From Mesonia phycicola (GTDB taxonomy: Bacteria > Bacteroidota > Bacteroidia > Flavobacteriales > Flavobacteriaceae), in contig NZ_FQYY01000003.1 in assembly GCF_900141885.1 (NCBI RefSeq), positions 62,001 through 126,000 on the forward strand: 64,000 nucleotides of DNA, written 5' to 3'. A program made the position numbers and the translations under genes. Each line of letters starts with the position of its first letter. The first letter of the stretch is position 1. The notes beneath the pieces were generated by a model, which was not told the origin of the DNA, did no database searches, and saw nothing but the letters and a program-made list of their open reading frames with translations. Positions 1 through 7,474 of this stretch are shown here, in pieces.

Positions 1-2
1 AT

Positions 3-755
3 ACTTTAGATTTAACTGGTGGCGCACCAGAGATGAACCCCAACTTTAGGTGGTTTGTAGAAGAAGCTTCTAAAGCTGGAATCAAAGATTTTATTGTACG
101 CTCTAACCTTACCATTATTGTGGCCAATAAAAAATACTACGATTTACCAGAGTTTTTTAAAAAACATAATGTGCACGTAGTTTCATCTCTACCATTTTAT
201 AAAAGAGAAAAAACCGACAAGCAGCGTGGCAAAGGCGTTTTTGACAAATCTATACAAGCCTTACAAATGTTAAATGCTGTAGGTTATGGTAAAGAAGGTA
301 GCGGTTTAAAATTAGACTTAGTTTATAACCCTTCTGGAGCTTTTTTACCTAAAGACCAAACTGCGATGGAAAGTGATTTTAAAACTGCTTTAAAAGAAGA
401 TTTCGATATCGAATTTAATAGTCTTTTTGCAATCACTAATTTGCCTATTAGTCGATTTTTAGAGTATTTAATAGCTTCTGATAATTATGAAGATTATATG
501 TATGAGCTGGTAAATGCCTACAACCCTACTGCGGTACAAAATGTAATGTGCAGAAACACCCTTTCTGTTAGTTGGGACGGTTGGCTGTACGATTGTGATT
601 TTAACCAAATGCTAGAGCTAAAAGTAAACAGCAAGGTAAAACATATTAGTAATTATAATGAAGAAGCTGTACAAAACAGAAATATAATTGTTTCTCAACA
701 TTGTTACGGTTGCACTGCTGGTGCAGGAAGTAGTTGTCAAGGTACTGTAGCATAA
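3..755 (+). CDS. arsS: Arsenosugar biosynthesis radical SAM protein ArsS (C-terminal part)
   Basis: The gene is cut by the left window edge; the reading frame is open from the first bases, giving TLDLTGGAPEMNPNF before the first internal Met, so the CxxxCxxC radical SAM cluster lies outside the window. The visible part has the TGGAPE strand typical of radical SAM barrels and a Cys-rich C-terminus (MCRNTLSVSWDGWLYDCDFN, then HCYGCTAGAGSSCQ), the hallmark of the ArsS/DUF3641 family. Family knowledge: ArsS transfers the 5'-deoxyadenosyl group of SAM to a dimethylated arsenical on the way to arsenosugars. It is followed 1 bp later by a rhodanese gene and ends an operon with arsM, which supports the call strongly. 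Confidence 0.9.
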   Translation, partial: TLDLTGGAPEMNPNFRWFVEEASKAGIKDFIVRSNLTIIVANKKYYDLPEFFKKHNVHVVSSLPFYKREKTDKQRGKGVFDKSIQALQMLNAVGYGKEGSGLKLDLVYNPSGAFLPKDQTAMESDFKTALKEDFDIEFNSLFAITNLPISRFLEYLIASDNYEDYMYELVNAYNPTAVQNVMCRNTLSVSWDGWLYDCDFNQMLELKVNSKVKHISNYNEEAVQNRNIIVSQHCYGCTAGAGSSCQGTVA

Positions 756-756
756 T

Positions 757-1251
757 ATGAAACTCTTTAAAATTTTAATTCTCTTTATAAGTATTACTAG
801 TACCGCACAAAAATCTGTGCAAGATGTGCTAGAAAAATACAATTCTCATTCTATACCTTATATTTCTGTAGAGCAACTAAAAGCTATTCAGCAAAAAGAC
901 AGCGTAATTTTATTAGATGCTCGCGAACCCGAAGAATTTCAGGTAAGTCATTTAAAAAATGCCAAATACGTTGGATTTAAAAATTTTTCTTCAGAAGAAA
1001 TTCAGCAACAATTTCCAGATAAAAATCAACCTATTGTAGTGTATTGCTCTTTAGGCGTTCGATCAGAAAAAATTGGAGAAAAGCTTCAAAAGTTAGGTTA
1101 TAAAAATATTCAGAATTTATACGGCGGAATTTTTGAATGGACCAACAATTATTACCCTGTATACAACTCTACCAATAAAGAAACCGACACCGTACACGCA
1201 TTTAACAAAAAATGGTCTAAATGGCTTAAAAACGCTGAAAAAGTTTACTAA
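757..1251 (+). CDS. Secreted rhodanese-like sulfurtransferase
   Basis: This 164-residue protein has a single rhodanese domain. The N-terminus (MKLFKILILFISITSTAQ) looks like an export signal, so the domain probably acts in the periplasm. The substrate-binding DARE motif is at about residue 54 and the active-site loop CSLGVRS starts at Cys97, so the catalytic Cys is present. The gene begins 1 bp after arsS and ends directly against the glycosyltransferase start, so it is an integral member of the arsenic operon. Family knowledge gives sulfane-sulfur transfer; a role in thio-arsenical chemistry or redox protection is my inference. It could also simply be a passenger. Confidence 0.85.
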   Translation: MKLFKILILFISITSTAQKSVQDVLEKYNSHSIPYISVEQLKAIQQKDSVILLDAREPEEFQVSHLKNAKYVGFKNFSSEEIQQQFPDKNQPIVVYCSLGVRSEKIGEKLQKLGYKNIQNLYGGIFEWTNNYYPVYNSTNKETDTVHAFNKKWSKWLKNAEKVY

Positions 1252-1860
1252 ATGAAATCGAAAAACCTGTTAATTATATTTACTAAAAACCCAGAATTGG
1301 GTAAATGTAAAACCAGATTAGCTAAAAGTATAGGAGATATTTCTGCCTTAGAAATATATAAATATTTATTACAGCATACCGCAACAGTAACTAAAAAAAT
1401 AGAAGCTGAAAAAGAAGTTTTTTATAGCCAAGCACCTATAGAAAATGACAATTTCTCTTCTACTTATTTTTTAAAGAAAACCCAAACAGGTGCAGATTTA
1501 GGCGAAAAGATGAGTAACGCCTTTCTACAAGGTTTCTCAAACAAATATGAGAAAGTAGTGATTATAGGTAGTGATTTATATGATCTTGAAACTGCAGATA
1601 TACAAGAGGCTTTTCTTCAATTAGAAAAATTAGACTACGTAATAGGACCAGCAAAAGATGGCGGCTATTATTTATTAGGAATGAATAAATTTACGCCTGA
1701 AATTTTTCAGCAAATCAACTGGAGTACTTCTACAGTTTTAGAAGAAACCCTTCAATTATTAAAAAATAAAAAAGTAGTTTTATTACAAGAAAAAAACGAT
1801 ATAGATACCATAGAAGATATTAAACATATTAATGTCTTTCAACAATACATAAACAAATGA
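1252..1860 (+). CDS. TIGR04282-type arsenosugar-cluster glycosyltransferase (DUF2064)
   Basis: The 202-residue protein has the GT-A-like nucleotide-binding start LLIIFTKNPELGKCKTRLA (residues 5-23), the conserved DLGEKMSNAF region, a central GSDLYDL acidic motif and DGGYYLLGM near residue 140, all typical of the DUF2064/TIGR04282 family that is repeatedly found beside arsS. It is predicted to act on a nucleotide sugar or related substrate in the cytoplasm. It directly abuts the rhodanese gene and overlaps the next gene by 4 bp (ATGA), consistent with translational coupling. The exact donor and acceptor have not been read from sequence; a sugar-forming or sugar-modifying step in arsenosugar synthesis is the best inference. 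Confidence 0.85.
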   Translation: MKSKNLLIIFTKNPELGKCKTRLAKSIGDISALEIYKYLLQHTATVTKKIEAEKEVFYSQAPIENDNFSSTYFLKKTQTGADLGEKMSNAFLQGFSNKYEKVVIIGSDLYDLETADIQEAFLQLEKLDYVIGPAKDGGYYLLGMNKFTPEIFQQINWSTSTVLEETLQLLKNKKVVLLQEKNDIDTIEDIKHINVFQQYINK

Positions 1861-2672
1861 GATATATAGAACAAACTGTAAAATACCTTAAAAATAAAGG
1901 TTTTGAAAACCCAGAAGTGGGTATAATTTTGGGTACTGGATTAGGTAAATTACTAAATGAAGTAAATATTATTGCTGAAGTAAGCTACAACCACATTCCT
2001 AACTTTCCTACGGCAACGGTAGAGTTTCATAAAGGCCATTTAATTTTTGGTGAGCTTGCAGATAAAAAAGTAGTAATTATGCAAGGGCGCTTTCATTTAT
2101 ACGAAGGTTACACCTTGCAAGATGTCACCTTTCCCGTAAGAATTATGCATCGTCTTGGTATTAAAAAACTCTTAGTTTCTAACGCATCTGGCGCTATAAA
2201 TCCAAACTTTAAAAAGGGTGAGTTAATGATGATTGACGACCATATTAACCTACAAGGCGGCTCTCCACTTGCTTTTAAAGGGGTGTCTCAATATGGCGAA
2301 CGTTTTGTAGATATGAGTGAACCATACAACAAACAGATTTGTGATAAAATTGAAAAAATTGCAGAAGAAAAAAACATTAAACTTCACAAAGGGGTTTACG
2401 CTTCTGTAGTGGGACCTCAACTAGAAACTAGAGCAGAGTATAGAATGCTTAAAATTATTGGTGCAGATGCTGTAGGTATGAGTACCGTGCCAGAGGTTAT
2501 TGTTGCCAACCATTTAAATTTACCCGTAGCGGCCGTTTCTGTATTAACCGATGAGTGCAACCCAGATCATTTAAAACCGGTAGACATTAAAGAAATTATA
2601 GCTATGGCAGAGAAAGCTGAGCCTGATATGATTGTTCTATTTAAAGAACTTATAAAAGCAGTAGAGGTATGA
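1857..2672 (+). CDS. Trimeric-type purine nucleoside phosphorylase
   Basis: At 271 residues this fits the PNP/MTAP family: phosphate loop GTGLGK (26-31), RFHLYEGY (78-85), the SNASGAINP strand (108-116), and GPQLETRAEY with VGMSTVPE. Aligning by these motifs to human PNP (constant offset of 11) places Glu190 at Glu201, Met208 at Met219 and Asp232 at Asn243. An Asp at that last position is seen in adenine-specific methylthioadenosine phosphorylases, so this enzyme may cleave adenine nucleosides. In this operon it could phosphorolyse the deoxyadenosyl-arsenical made by ArsS and release adenine. It overlaps both neighbours by 4 bp. A general purine salvage role is the alternative. Confidence 0.88.
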   Translation: MRYIEQTVKYLKNKGFENPEVGIILGTGLGKLLNEVNIIAEVSYNHIPNFPTATVEFHKGHLIFGELADKKVVIMQGRFHLYEGYTLQDVTFPVRIMHRLGIKKLLVSNASGAINPNFKKGELMMIDDHINLQGGSPLAFKGVSQYGERFVDMSEPYNKQICDKIEKIAEEKNIKLHKGVYASVVGPQLETRAEYRMLKIIGADAVGMSTVPEVIVANHLNLPVAAVSVLTDECNPDHLKPVDIKEIIAMAEKAEPDMIVLFKELIKAVEV

Positions 2673-3637
2673 GCTATTTAGAAACTACTAAAGATGTGTA
2701 TAAGCAAGCTGCTTTAACACCAGATGTTGGTCTTTGCTGTACAACCAATCCTATTTGGGAATTGCCTGGATTAAAAATCCCAAAAATAATGCAGGAGATG
2801 AATTATGGCTGCGGAAGCACCGTACATGCAAGAGACTTAGTAAACAACCCAAAAACACTTTATGTAGGAGTTGGCGGCGGAATGGAGCTTTTGCAATTTG
2901 CCTATTTTTCTAGACAAAAAAACGCCGTAGTTGGGATAGATGTGGTAGATGAAATGCTAGAAGCTTCTCGTAAAAACTTTCAAGAAGCAGAAGAGATGAA
3001 TTCTTGGTTTAAATCAGAATTTGTAGATCTAAAAAAAGGAGATGCATTAAACCTTCCTGTAGAAGACAACTCTATCGATGTGGCTGCCCAAAACTGTCTC
3101 TTCAATATTTTTAAAACTGAAGAATTAAAAAAAGCTATTGCAGAAATGTACCGCGTCTTAAAACCTCATGGTAGATTAGTAATGAGTGATCCTATTTGTG
3201 AGCAGAAGATGAACGATACCCTGCGTAATGATGAGCGTTTACGTGCTCTTTGCTTAAGCGGAAGTTTACCTCTAAATGAATATGTAAAAATGCTAACCGA
3301 TGCTGGATTTGGTACTATAGAAATTAGAGCTAAAAAACCTTACCGAATTCTAGACCCTAAAAACTATCCTACAGAAGAGTTAATTTATATTGAAAGTATA
3401 GAAGTAGCTGCTATTAAAGACCCTATGCCAGAAGATGGACCTTGTATTTTTACAGGAAAAGCAGCTATTTATTATGGTGCAGAAGATTTTTTTGATGATA
3501 AAAAAGGACATATTCTTTTAAAAAATCAACCCTTAGCCGTTTGTGATAAAACTGCTGCTGCATTAGCTAGTTTAAACCGAGAAGATATTTTTATTAGTGA
3601 ATCTACTTACCACTATGATGGTGGCGGTTGTTGCTAA
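2669..3637 (+). CDS. arsM: Arsenosugar-cluster arsenite methyltransferase ArsM
   Basis: The 322-residue protein is a class I SAM-dependent methyltransferase: SAM-binding glycine loop VGVGGGMELLQF, acidic GIDVVDEM after strand 2, and the post-motif region PVEDNSIDVAAQNCLFNIF. Several Cys residues are placed as expected for As(III) binding (Cys23-Cys24, Cys48, and the DPICE and LCLSG cysteines), and the protein ends in a GGGCC tail. ArsM converts arsenite to mono- and dimethylated arsenicals using SAM and thiols. It is the last gene of the operon and is followed by a strong terminator at 3651-3686. The combination with arsS makes the family call firm. Confidence 0.93.
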   Translation: MSYLETTKDVYKQAALTPDVGLCCTTNPIWELPGLKIPKIMQEMNYGCGSTVHARDLVNNPKTLYVGVGGGMELLQFAYFSRQKNAVVGIDVVDEMLEASRKNFQEAEEMNSWFKSEFVDLKKGDALNLPVEDNSIDVAAQNCLFNIFKTEELKKAIAEMYRVLKPHGRLVMSDPICEQKMNDTLRNDERLRALCLSGSLPLNEYVKMLTDAGFGTIEIRAKKPYRILDPKNYPTEELIYIESIEVAAIKDPMPEDGPCIFTGKAAIYYGAEDFFDDKKGHILLKNQPLAVCDKTAAALASLNREDIFISESTYHYDGGGCC

Positions 3638-3650
3638 AATATAATATCAA

Positions 3651-3686
3651 AAAAAAAAGCCTCTTTCCAAGAAAGAGGCTTTTTTA
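3651..3686. terminator. Bidirectional intrinsic terminator between arsM and greA
   Basis: A 9-bp perfect stem (gcctctttc at 3659-3667, gaaagaggc at 3671-3679) is flanked by an A-run on the left and a T-run on the right, so it can terminate both the arsenic operon and the convergent greA transcript. Confidence 0.9.
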
Positions 3687-3698
3687 TAAGTTAATTTT

Positions 3699-4175
3699 TT
3701 AATCTCTAGAAATTTCTAAAATCTCGAAAGTCATGGTACCATTTGGCACCTGAATATCTGCAGTATCTCCCACCTTTTTTCCTAATAAACCTTTACCAAT
3801 TGGAGAATCTACAGATATTTTACCCGTTTTTAAATCGGCTTCACTTTGCGCTACCAATTTATACTTCACCTCCATACCATTAGTAGTGTTTTTAATTTTA
3901 ACGCTACTATGTATTAACACTTTAGAAGTATCTAGTTGAGACTCATCTATAACCCTAGCATTTGCCACAACTTCTTCTAACTTAGAAATTTTCATTTCTA
4001 ACAAACCTTGAGCCTCTTTTGCAGCATCATATTCGGCATTCTCACTTAAATCTCCTTTGTCTCTAGCTTCAGCAATGGCTTGTGAAGCTGCAGGACGCTC
4101 AACATCTTTTAGTTGATTTAATTCGTCTCTTAACTTTTTAAGTCCTTCTTCAGTATAATAAGATACTTTACTCAT
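3699..4175 (-). CDS. greA: Transcription elongation factor GreA
   Basis: From the ATG at 4175 the product is 158 residues, the normal GreA size, starting MSKVSYYTEEGLKKL. The N-terminal coiled coil carries the acidic tip signature (GDLSENAEYDAAKEAQG) that reaches into the RNA polymerase secondary channel, and the C-terminal FKBP-like domain has the SPIGKGLLGKKVGD motif. It stimulates transcript cleavage to rescue backtracked RNA polymerase. A longer frame begins at 4262 but its extra 29 residues do not resemble GreA and I reject it. The gene is transcribed divergently from the Rieske-like lipoprotein gene. Confidence 0.97.
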   Translation of the reverse strand: MSKVSYYTEEGLKKLRDELNQLKDVERPAASQAIAEARDKGDLSENAEYDAAKEAQGLLEMKISKLEEVVANARVIDESQLDTSKVLIHSSVKIKNTTNGMEVKYKLVAQSEADLKTGKISVDSPIGKGLLGKKVGDTADIQVPNGTMTFEILEISRD

Positions 4176-4292
4176 AACTTCATCGTTTATATATACAAAA
4201 AGAACCCCATTCTCATGAGATTCTATTATAACAAATATAATAAATTTTAACAAGCTTAGCAATTATGTTACCTTCCGCCCTCAAAAAATTTA

Positions 4293-4730
4293 ATGATGAA
4301 TAGATATTTTACAGCATTGGTCAGTATTTTATTATTAATCGCTTGTAGTAGTGATAATATTAATCAAAATAACCCTTATTTACTAGATGTTAATGTAAGC
4401 TTTACTGTAAATACGAGTTTACCTCAATATACGAGTTTAAACTTCCCTAGTGACCCTGTTTATGTGAGTAATTACGGTAACGGTGGTATTGTAATTATAA
4501 ATACTGGTAGCGGATACGTTGCTTGGGATGCTACTGATCCCAACCATATAAGAAATACAGATTGTACCTCTATGAGTATTAACGGTCTTACCTTAGTATG
4601 TTCTTGTGAAGATAATACCTATGATTTATTTACTGGTAATTTTATAAAAGGAGATGAACTTGAATATACTTTATACAATTACAGAGTGACAGAAGTAGGA
4701 GAAGGGGTATTAAAAGTATCTAATAATTAA
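4293..4730 (+). CDS. Rieske-fold lipoprotein lacking cluster ligands
   Basis: This 145-residue protein begins with a lipoprotein signal and lipobox (LLLIACSSD, Cys18), so it is predicted to be membrane anchored outside the cytoplasm. The C-terminal half (VAWDATDPNH, then CTSMSINGLTLVCSCEDN, then YDLFTGNF) follows the outline of flavobacterial Rieske-like proteins. The CxH pair is replaced by a PNH stretch and the CxxH pair by CSC, so a canonical [2Fe-2S] cluster with two Cys and two His is not expected. It is divergent to greA. ATG codons at 4293 and 4296 are both possible starts. The function is unknown; the fold assignment is by motif resemblance only. Confidence 0.65.
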   Translation: MMNRYFTALVSILLLIACSSDNINQNNPYLLDVNVSFTVNTSLPQYTSLNFPSDPVYVSNYGNGGIVIINTGSGYVAWDATDPNHIRNTDCTSMSINGLTLVCSCEDNTYDLFTGNFIKGDELEYTLYNYRVTEVGEGVLKVSNN

Positions 4731-4736
4731 ATAAAA

Positions 4737-4764
4737 AAGACTCTCTAAAAGTAGAGAGTCTTTT
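4737..4764. terminator. Bidirectional intrinsic terminator
   Basis: An 8-bp perfect stem (gactctct at 4739-4746, agagagtc at 4753-4760) has A-runs before and T-runs after it, between the convergent Rieske-like gene and the TonB receptor gene. Confidence 0.85.
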
Positions 4765-4784
4765 GATAGATTGGTTAGTGATTT

Positions 4785-7187
4785 TTAAAACTTTAGAGTT
4801 ACCCCTGCTAAGAAATTGATAGTTGCTTGTGGGTAATACCCAGCGCCACCGATAGTTTCTACGCCGTTTGGTAAATCTAAATTTTCAATATTGTAAGTGT
4901 AGTAATAACCATTAGAAACATAGTTTACATTAAAAATATTATTAACTAAACCTGTAAACACTACTTGTTTAAACCAAGGTGCAGTGTCCCAAACATACTG
5001 TATATTAAGATCATTCACAAAATATGAGTCTAATTTAGACCCTTTTGCCTCATAATTACTCATGTATTGCTCTCCAACAAATTTAGACAAGAAGTTTACT
5101 TGTAAGTTTTTTAATGGTTTTACCACAATCATATTTCCTAATACTAAGTTTGGTGAGTATGCTATATCTGTATCTTCAAAAGTTACAGCCTCTCCATTTA
5201 AAATAGTACTGTACTCTCTATTTTTATTTTGACTTAATGCTACGTTTGGTCGAATATTTAGATACTTATTAATTTTAAAAGTAGCATCTATCTCTAAACC
5301 TAAACGATAACTTTCTCCACTATTTCTTCTTATTGCAGCACCTTCATCATCTATTTCTCCTGTTAAAACTAATTGATCTTGATAATTCATCAAATAGAAG
5401 TTAGTATTAATCTGAGTTTTCTGGGTTTTAAAACGCCAACCTAATTCATAATCTACTAATTTTTCTTCTGTTGGTGCATCCTCTCCATTTTCAAAAGCAT
5501 CTTCATAATCAGATCTTACAGGCTCTCTATATGCTACCGCTACAGAACCATAAAATTGATTTACCTCATCTAATTGATAGGTTAACCCTCCTTTTGGATT
5601 AAAGAAAGTAAAGTTTGCATCTATAGGAAAATTAGCTACATCTTCTGTTGGGCCCTCCCCTTCATAATTAATAGTTCTAAGCTGAAGGTCACCAAAAGCT
5701 GCCAGTTTATCTGTCAAAGAAACTGTAGCTTTTGCATATACATTAAAATCTGTTTTTATCGCATTGTTCTCGTAAAATGGCTCGTACGGATCATTATTTT
5801 GTGCAAATCTTGTATAAATCACCTCTCCAAAATGGTCTCCATCATAACGGTTCCAGCCTCCACCAAGTATAACATCTACTTTAGAGTTTTGGTAATTAGC
5901 ACTAAATGTAGTACCATAAAAGTGGTTATCTAACCAACTTGTGTTTACTAAATCTGATGTGGTAATTAAACTTCCGTTTGCAGTAAAAGGGTTTAAACCA
6001 AAATCTTCTAAATTACCATCTTCTTCAAACTCTTCATAATAACCTTTACCTCTTGTATAATGAAATGCTAAGTTAGTAGACCAATTATTATCGTATTTTT
6101 GATTCCAAAGTAATTGATAGTGGTCTTGTTGGTAATTATCTGTTTGATTGTTATAAAACTTTTCGTTTCCATTTTCATCTTCATAAACACCTGCAGGATT
6201 GTAAGTTCTGTTATCTCTTAAAGTAGTTGCATCTATACCGTACCAAGCTTGATATGTACGCTCTTTACCACCAAACATAATTGCTTTTATTCTTGTACCA
6301 TTATTTACATAACTACCTTGCACGAAATAAGATTTTAAATCTGATTCTGCACGATCTATATAACCATCACTTTTAATTTGAGAAGCTCTTGCTATAAAAG
6401 ACCAGTGATTATTAATTAAACCTGTACTAAATTTAGCAGTATGTTTATGGGTGTTAAAAGAACCGTAACTGTTTGATATTTCTGCATACGCCTCATCACT
6501 ATATTTATCTGTAGAAATATTTATACTTGCCCCAAAAGCACCTGCACCGTTGGTAGAAGTACCTACCCCTCTTTGCAATTGTATATTTTCTACAGAAGAA
6601 GCAAAATCTCCCATATTTACCCAAAATGTACCTTGACTTTCTGAGTCGTTAATAGGAATGCCATTAACTGTAACGTTGGTTCTAGTTGCGTCACTACCAC
6701 GTACTCTAATACCGGTATAACCAACTCCGTTTCCTGCATCTGTAGTAGTAACCACAGATGGCAAATAATTCATAAGCACAGGAATATCTTGCCCTAAATT
6801 ACGTTCTGCAATCTCTTCGTTTGTTAAATTACTGTAAGTAATAGGTGAGTCTGCATCTACTCTAATAGAAGATAAAAATACTTCTCCCAAGGTTTCTTGA
6901 GCATGAGTTAAATCTATATCTAAAGTTTGGTTTTCTGTTAAATTTACTTGCACTTCTTTTTTGTTTCCGTAGCTAAAAACAATAGTATAATTACCTTCTG
7001 GAAGCTGTATACTATAATTTCCATCTGCATCGGTAATAGTAGTAGTATTACTATTTTTTACTACCACTTGCGCGCTAGCAACAGACTGCTGATTTAAGGT
7101 TACTTTTCCGCTTAGCGTGTAATTTTGCTGAGCAAAAGTTACTAGACTTACTAAGAATAAGCCTATTACAAATAATACGTTTTTCAT
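4785..7187 (-). CDS. TonB-dependent outer membrane receptor, TPP-riboswitch controlled (probable thiamin uptake)
   Basis: An 800-residue receptor: signal peptide (ending VTFAQ), a CarboxypepD-reg domain (about residues 22-95, LSGKVTLNQQSVASAQVVVK), a plug domain with GIRVRGSDATRTNVTVNGIP and GTSTNGAGAFGASINIST, then a 22-strand barrel ending in the aromatic GVTLKF terminus. Its leader carries a TPP riboswitch and a terminator, so expression should fall when thiamin diphosphate is plentiful. Family knowledge: Thi-box regulated TonB receptors in Bacteroidota are assigned to thiamin uptake. The TBDR family and riboswitch are direct reads; the substrate is inferred. No thi biosynthesis genes are seen nearby. 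Confidence 0.9.
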   Translation of the reverse strand: MKNVLFVIGLFLVSLVTFAQQNYTLSGKVTLNQQSVASAQVVVKNSNTTTITDADGNYSIQLPEGNYTIVFSYGNKKEVQVNLTENQTLDIDLTHAQETLGEVFLSSIRVDADSPITYSNLTNEEIAERNLGQDIPVLMNYLPSVVTTTDAGNGVGYTGIRVRGSDATRTNVTVNGIPINDSESQGTFWVNMGDFASSVENIQLQRGVGTSTNGAGAFGASINISTDKYSDEAYAEISNSYGSFNTHKHTAKFSTGLINNHWSFIARASQIKSDGYIDRAESDLKSYFVQGSYVNNGTRIKAIMFGGKERTYQAWYGIDATTLRDNRTYNPAGVYEDENGNEKFYNNQTDNYQQDHYQLLWNQKYDNNWSTNLAFHYTRGKGYYEEFEEDGNLEDFGLNPFTANGSLITTSDLVNTSWLDNHFYGTTFSANYQNSKVDVILGGGWNRYDGDHFGEVIYTRFAQNNDPYEPFYENNAIKTDFNVYAKATVSLTDKLAAFGDLQLRTINYEGEGPTEDVANFPIDANFTFFNPKGGLTYQLDEVNQFYGSVAVAYREPVRSDYEDAFENGEDAPTEEKLVDYELGWRFKTQKTQINTNFYLMNYQDQLVLTGEIDDEGAAIRRNSGESYRLGLEIDATFKINKYLNIRPNVALSQNKNREYSTILNGEAVTFEDTDIAYSPNLVLGNMIVVKPLKNLQVNFLSKFVGEQYMSNYEAKGSKLDSYFVNDLNIQYVWDTAPWFKQVVFTGLVNNIFNVNYVSNGYYYTYNIENLDLPNGVETIGGAGYYPQATINFLAGVTLKF

Positions 7188-7244
7188 TCGTAATATAAAT
7201 TTTACGAATAAAAGGGGCGATTATTCTTAAGTTAGATTAATGAT

Positions 7245-7289
7245 AAAAAAAAATCCTGAAAAACTTATTAAATAAAGCTTTATCAGGAG
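7245..7289 (-). terminator. Attenuator hairpin downstream of the TPP riboswitch
   Basis: Read on the minus strand, TCCTGA and TCAGGA arms (7283-7288 and 7254-7259), with partial pairing inside, precede an uninterrupted run of nine T residues. It lies between the TPP aptamer and the receptor start, as expected for a transcription attenuator. A separate 9-bp hairpin (7300-7308 with 7314-7322) joins it to the aptamer. Confidence 0.75.
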
Positions 7290-7322
7290 TGTACACAAAA
7301 ATAAAAGTAAAAAACTTTTATT

Positions 7323-7392
7323 ATCCCTTGGCAGCATTACCCGCCCAGGTTCTTTGGGTATGATCTCAGCCTTGCGGCACCCCTTTGAGATT
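7323..7392 (-). promoter_or_regulatory. TPP (THI-box) riboswitch
   Basis: The minus strand shows the conserved aptamer elements in order: GGGGTGC, GCTGAGA, ACCC, GAACCTG, GGGTAATGCTG and the closing AGGGA. These are the invariant bases of the thiamin diphosphate aptamer. It sits about 135 bp before the receptor start and is followed by an intrinsic terminator, which fits ligand-induced premature termination. Confidence 0.95.
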
Positions 7393-7397
7393 AGGAG

Positions 7398-7405
7398 CAA
7401 AACTA
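7398..7405 (-). promoter_or_regulatory. Probable -7 element for the riboswitch transcript
   Basis: The minus strand reads TAGTTTTG, a match to the Bacteroidota TAnnTTTG element, placed so that transcription would begin at or just before the aptamer. No good TTTG -33 element is visible at the usual spacing. Confidence 0.5.
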
Positions 7406-7458
7406 TAAGTTATTTTTTAATTTACCATAATTTTAAGGAGATTTATCTACAGACTATT

Positions 7459-7466
7459 TATTTTTG
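7459..7466 (+). promoter_or_regulatory. Probable -7 element for the hybrid kinase gene
   Basis: TATTTTTG matches TAnnTTTG and ends only 8 bp before the GTG start of the kinase gene, so a transcript from here would have almost no 5' leader. Confidence 0.4.
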
Positions 7467-7474
7467 GTTTTACC

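Noticed and set aside
4176-4262. N-terminal extension of greA by 29 residues
   Set aside because: The extra residues are hydrophobic and unlike GreA; the ATG at 4175 gives the normal 158-residue protein.
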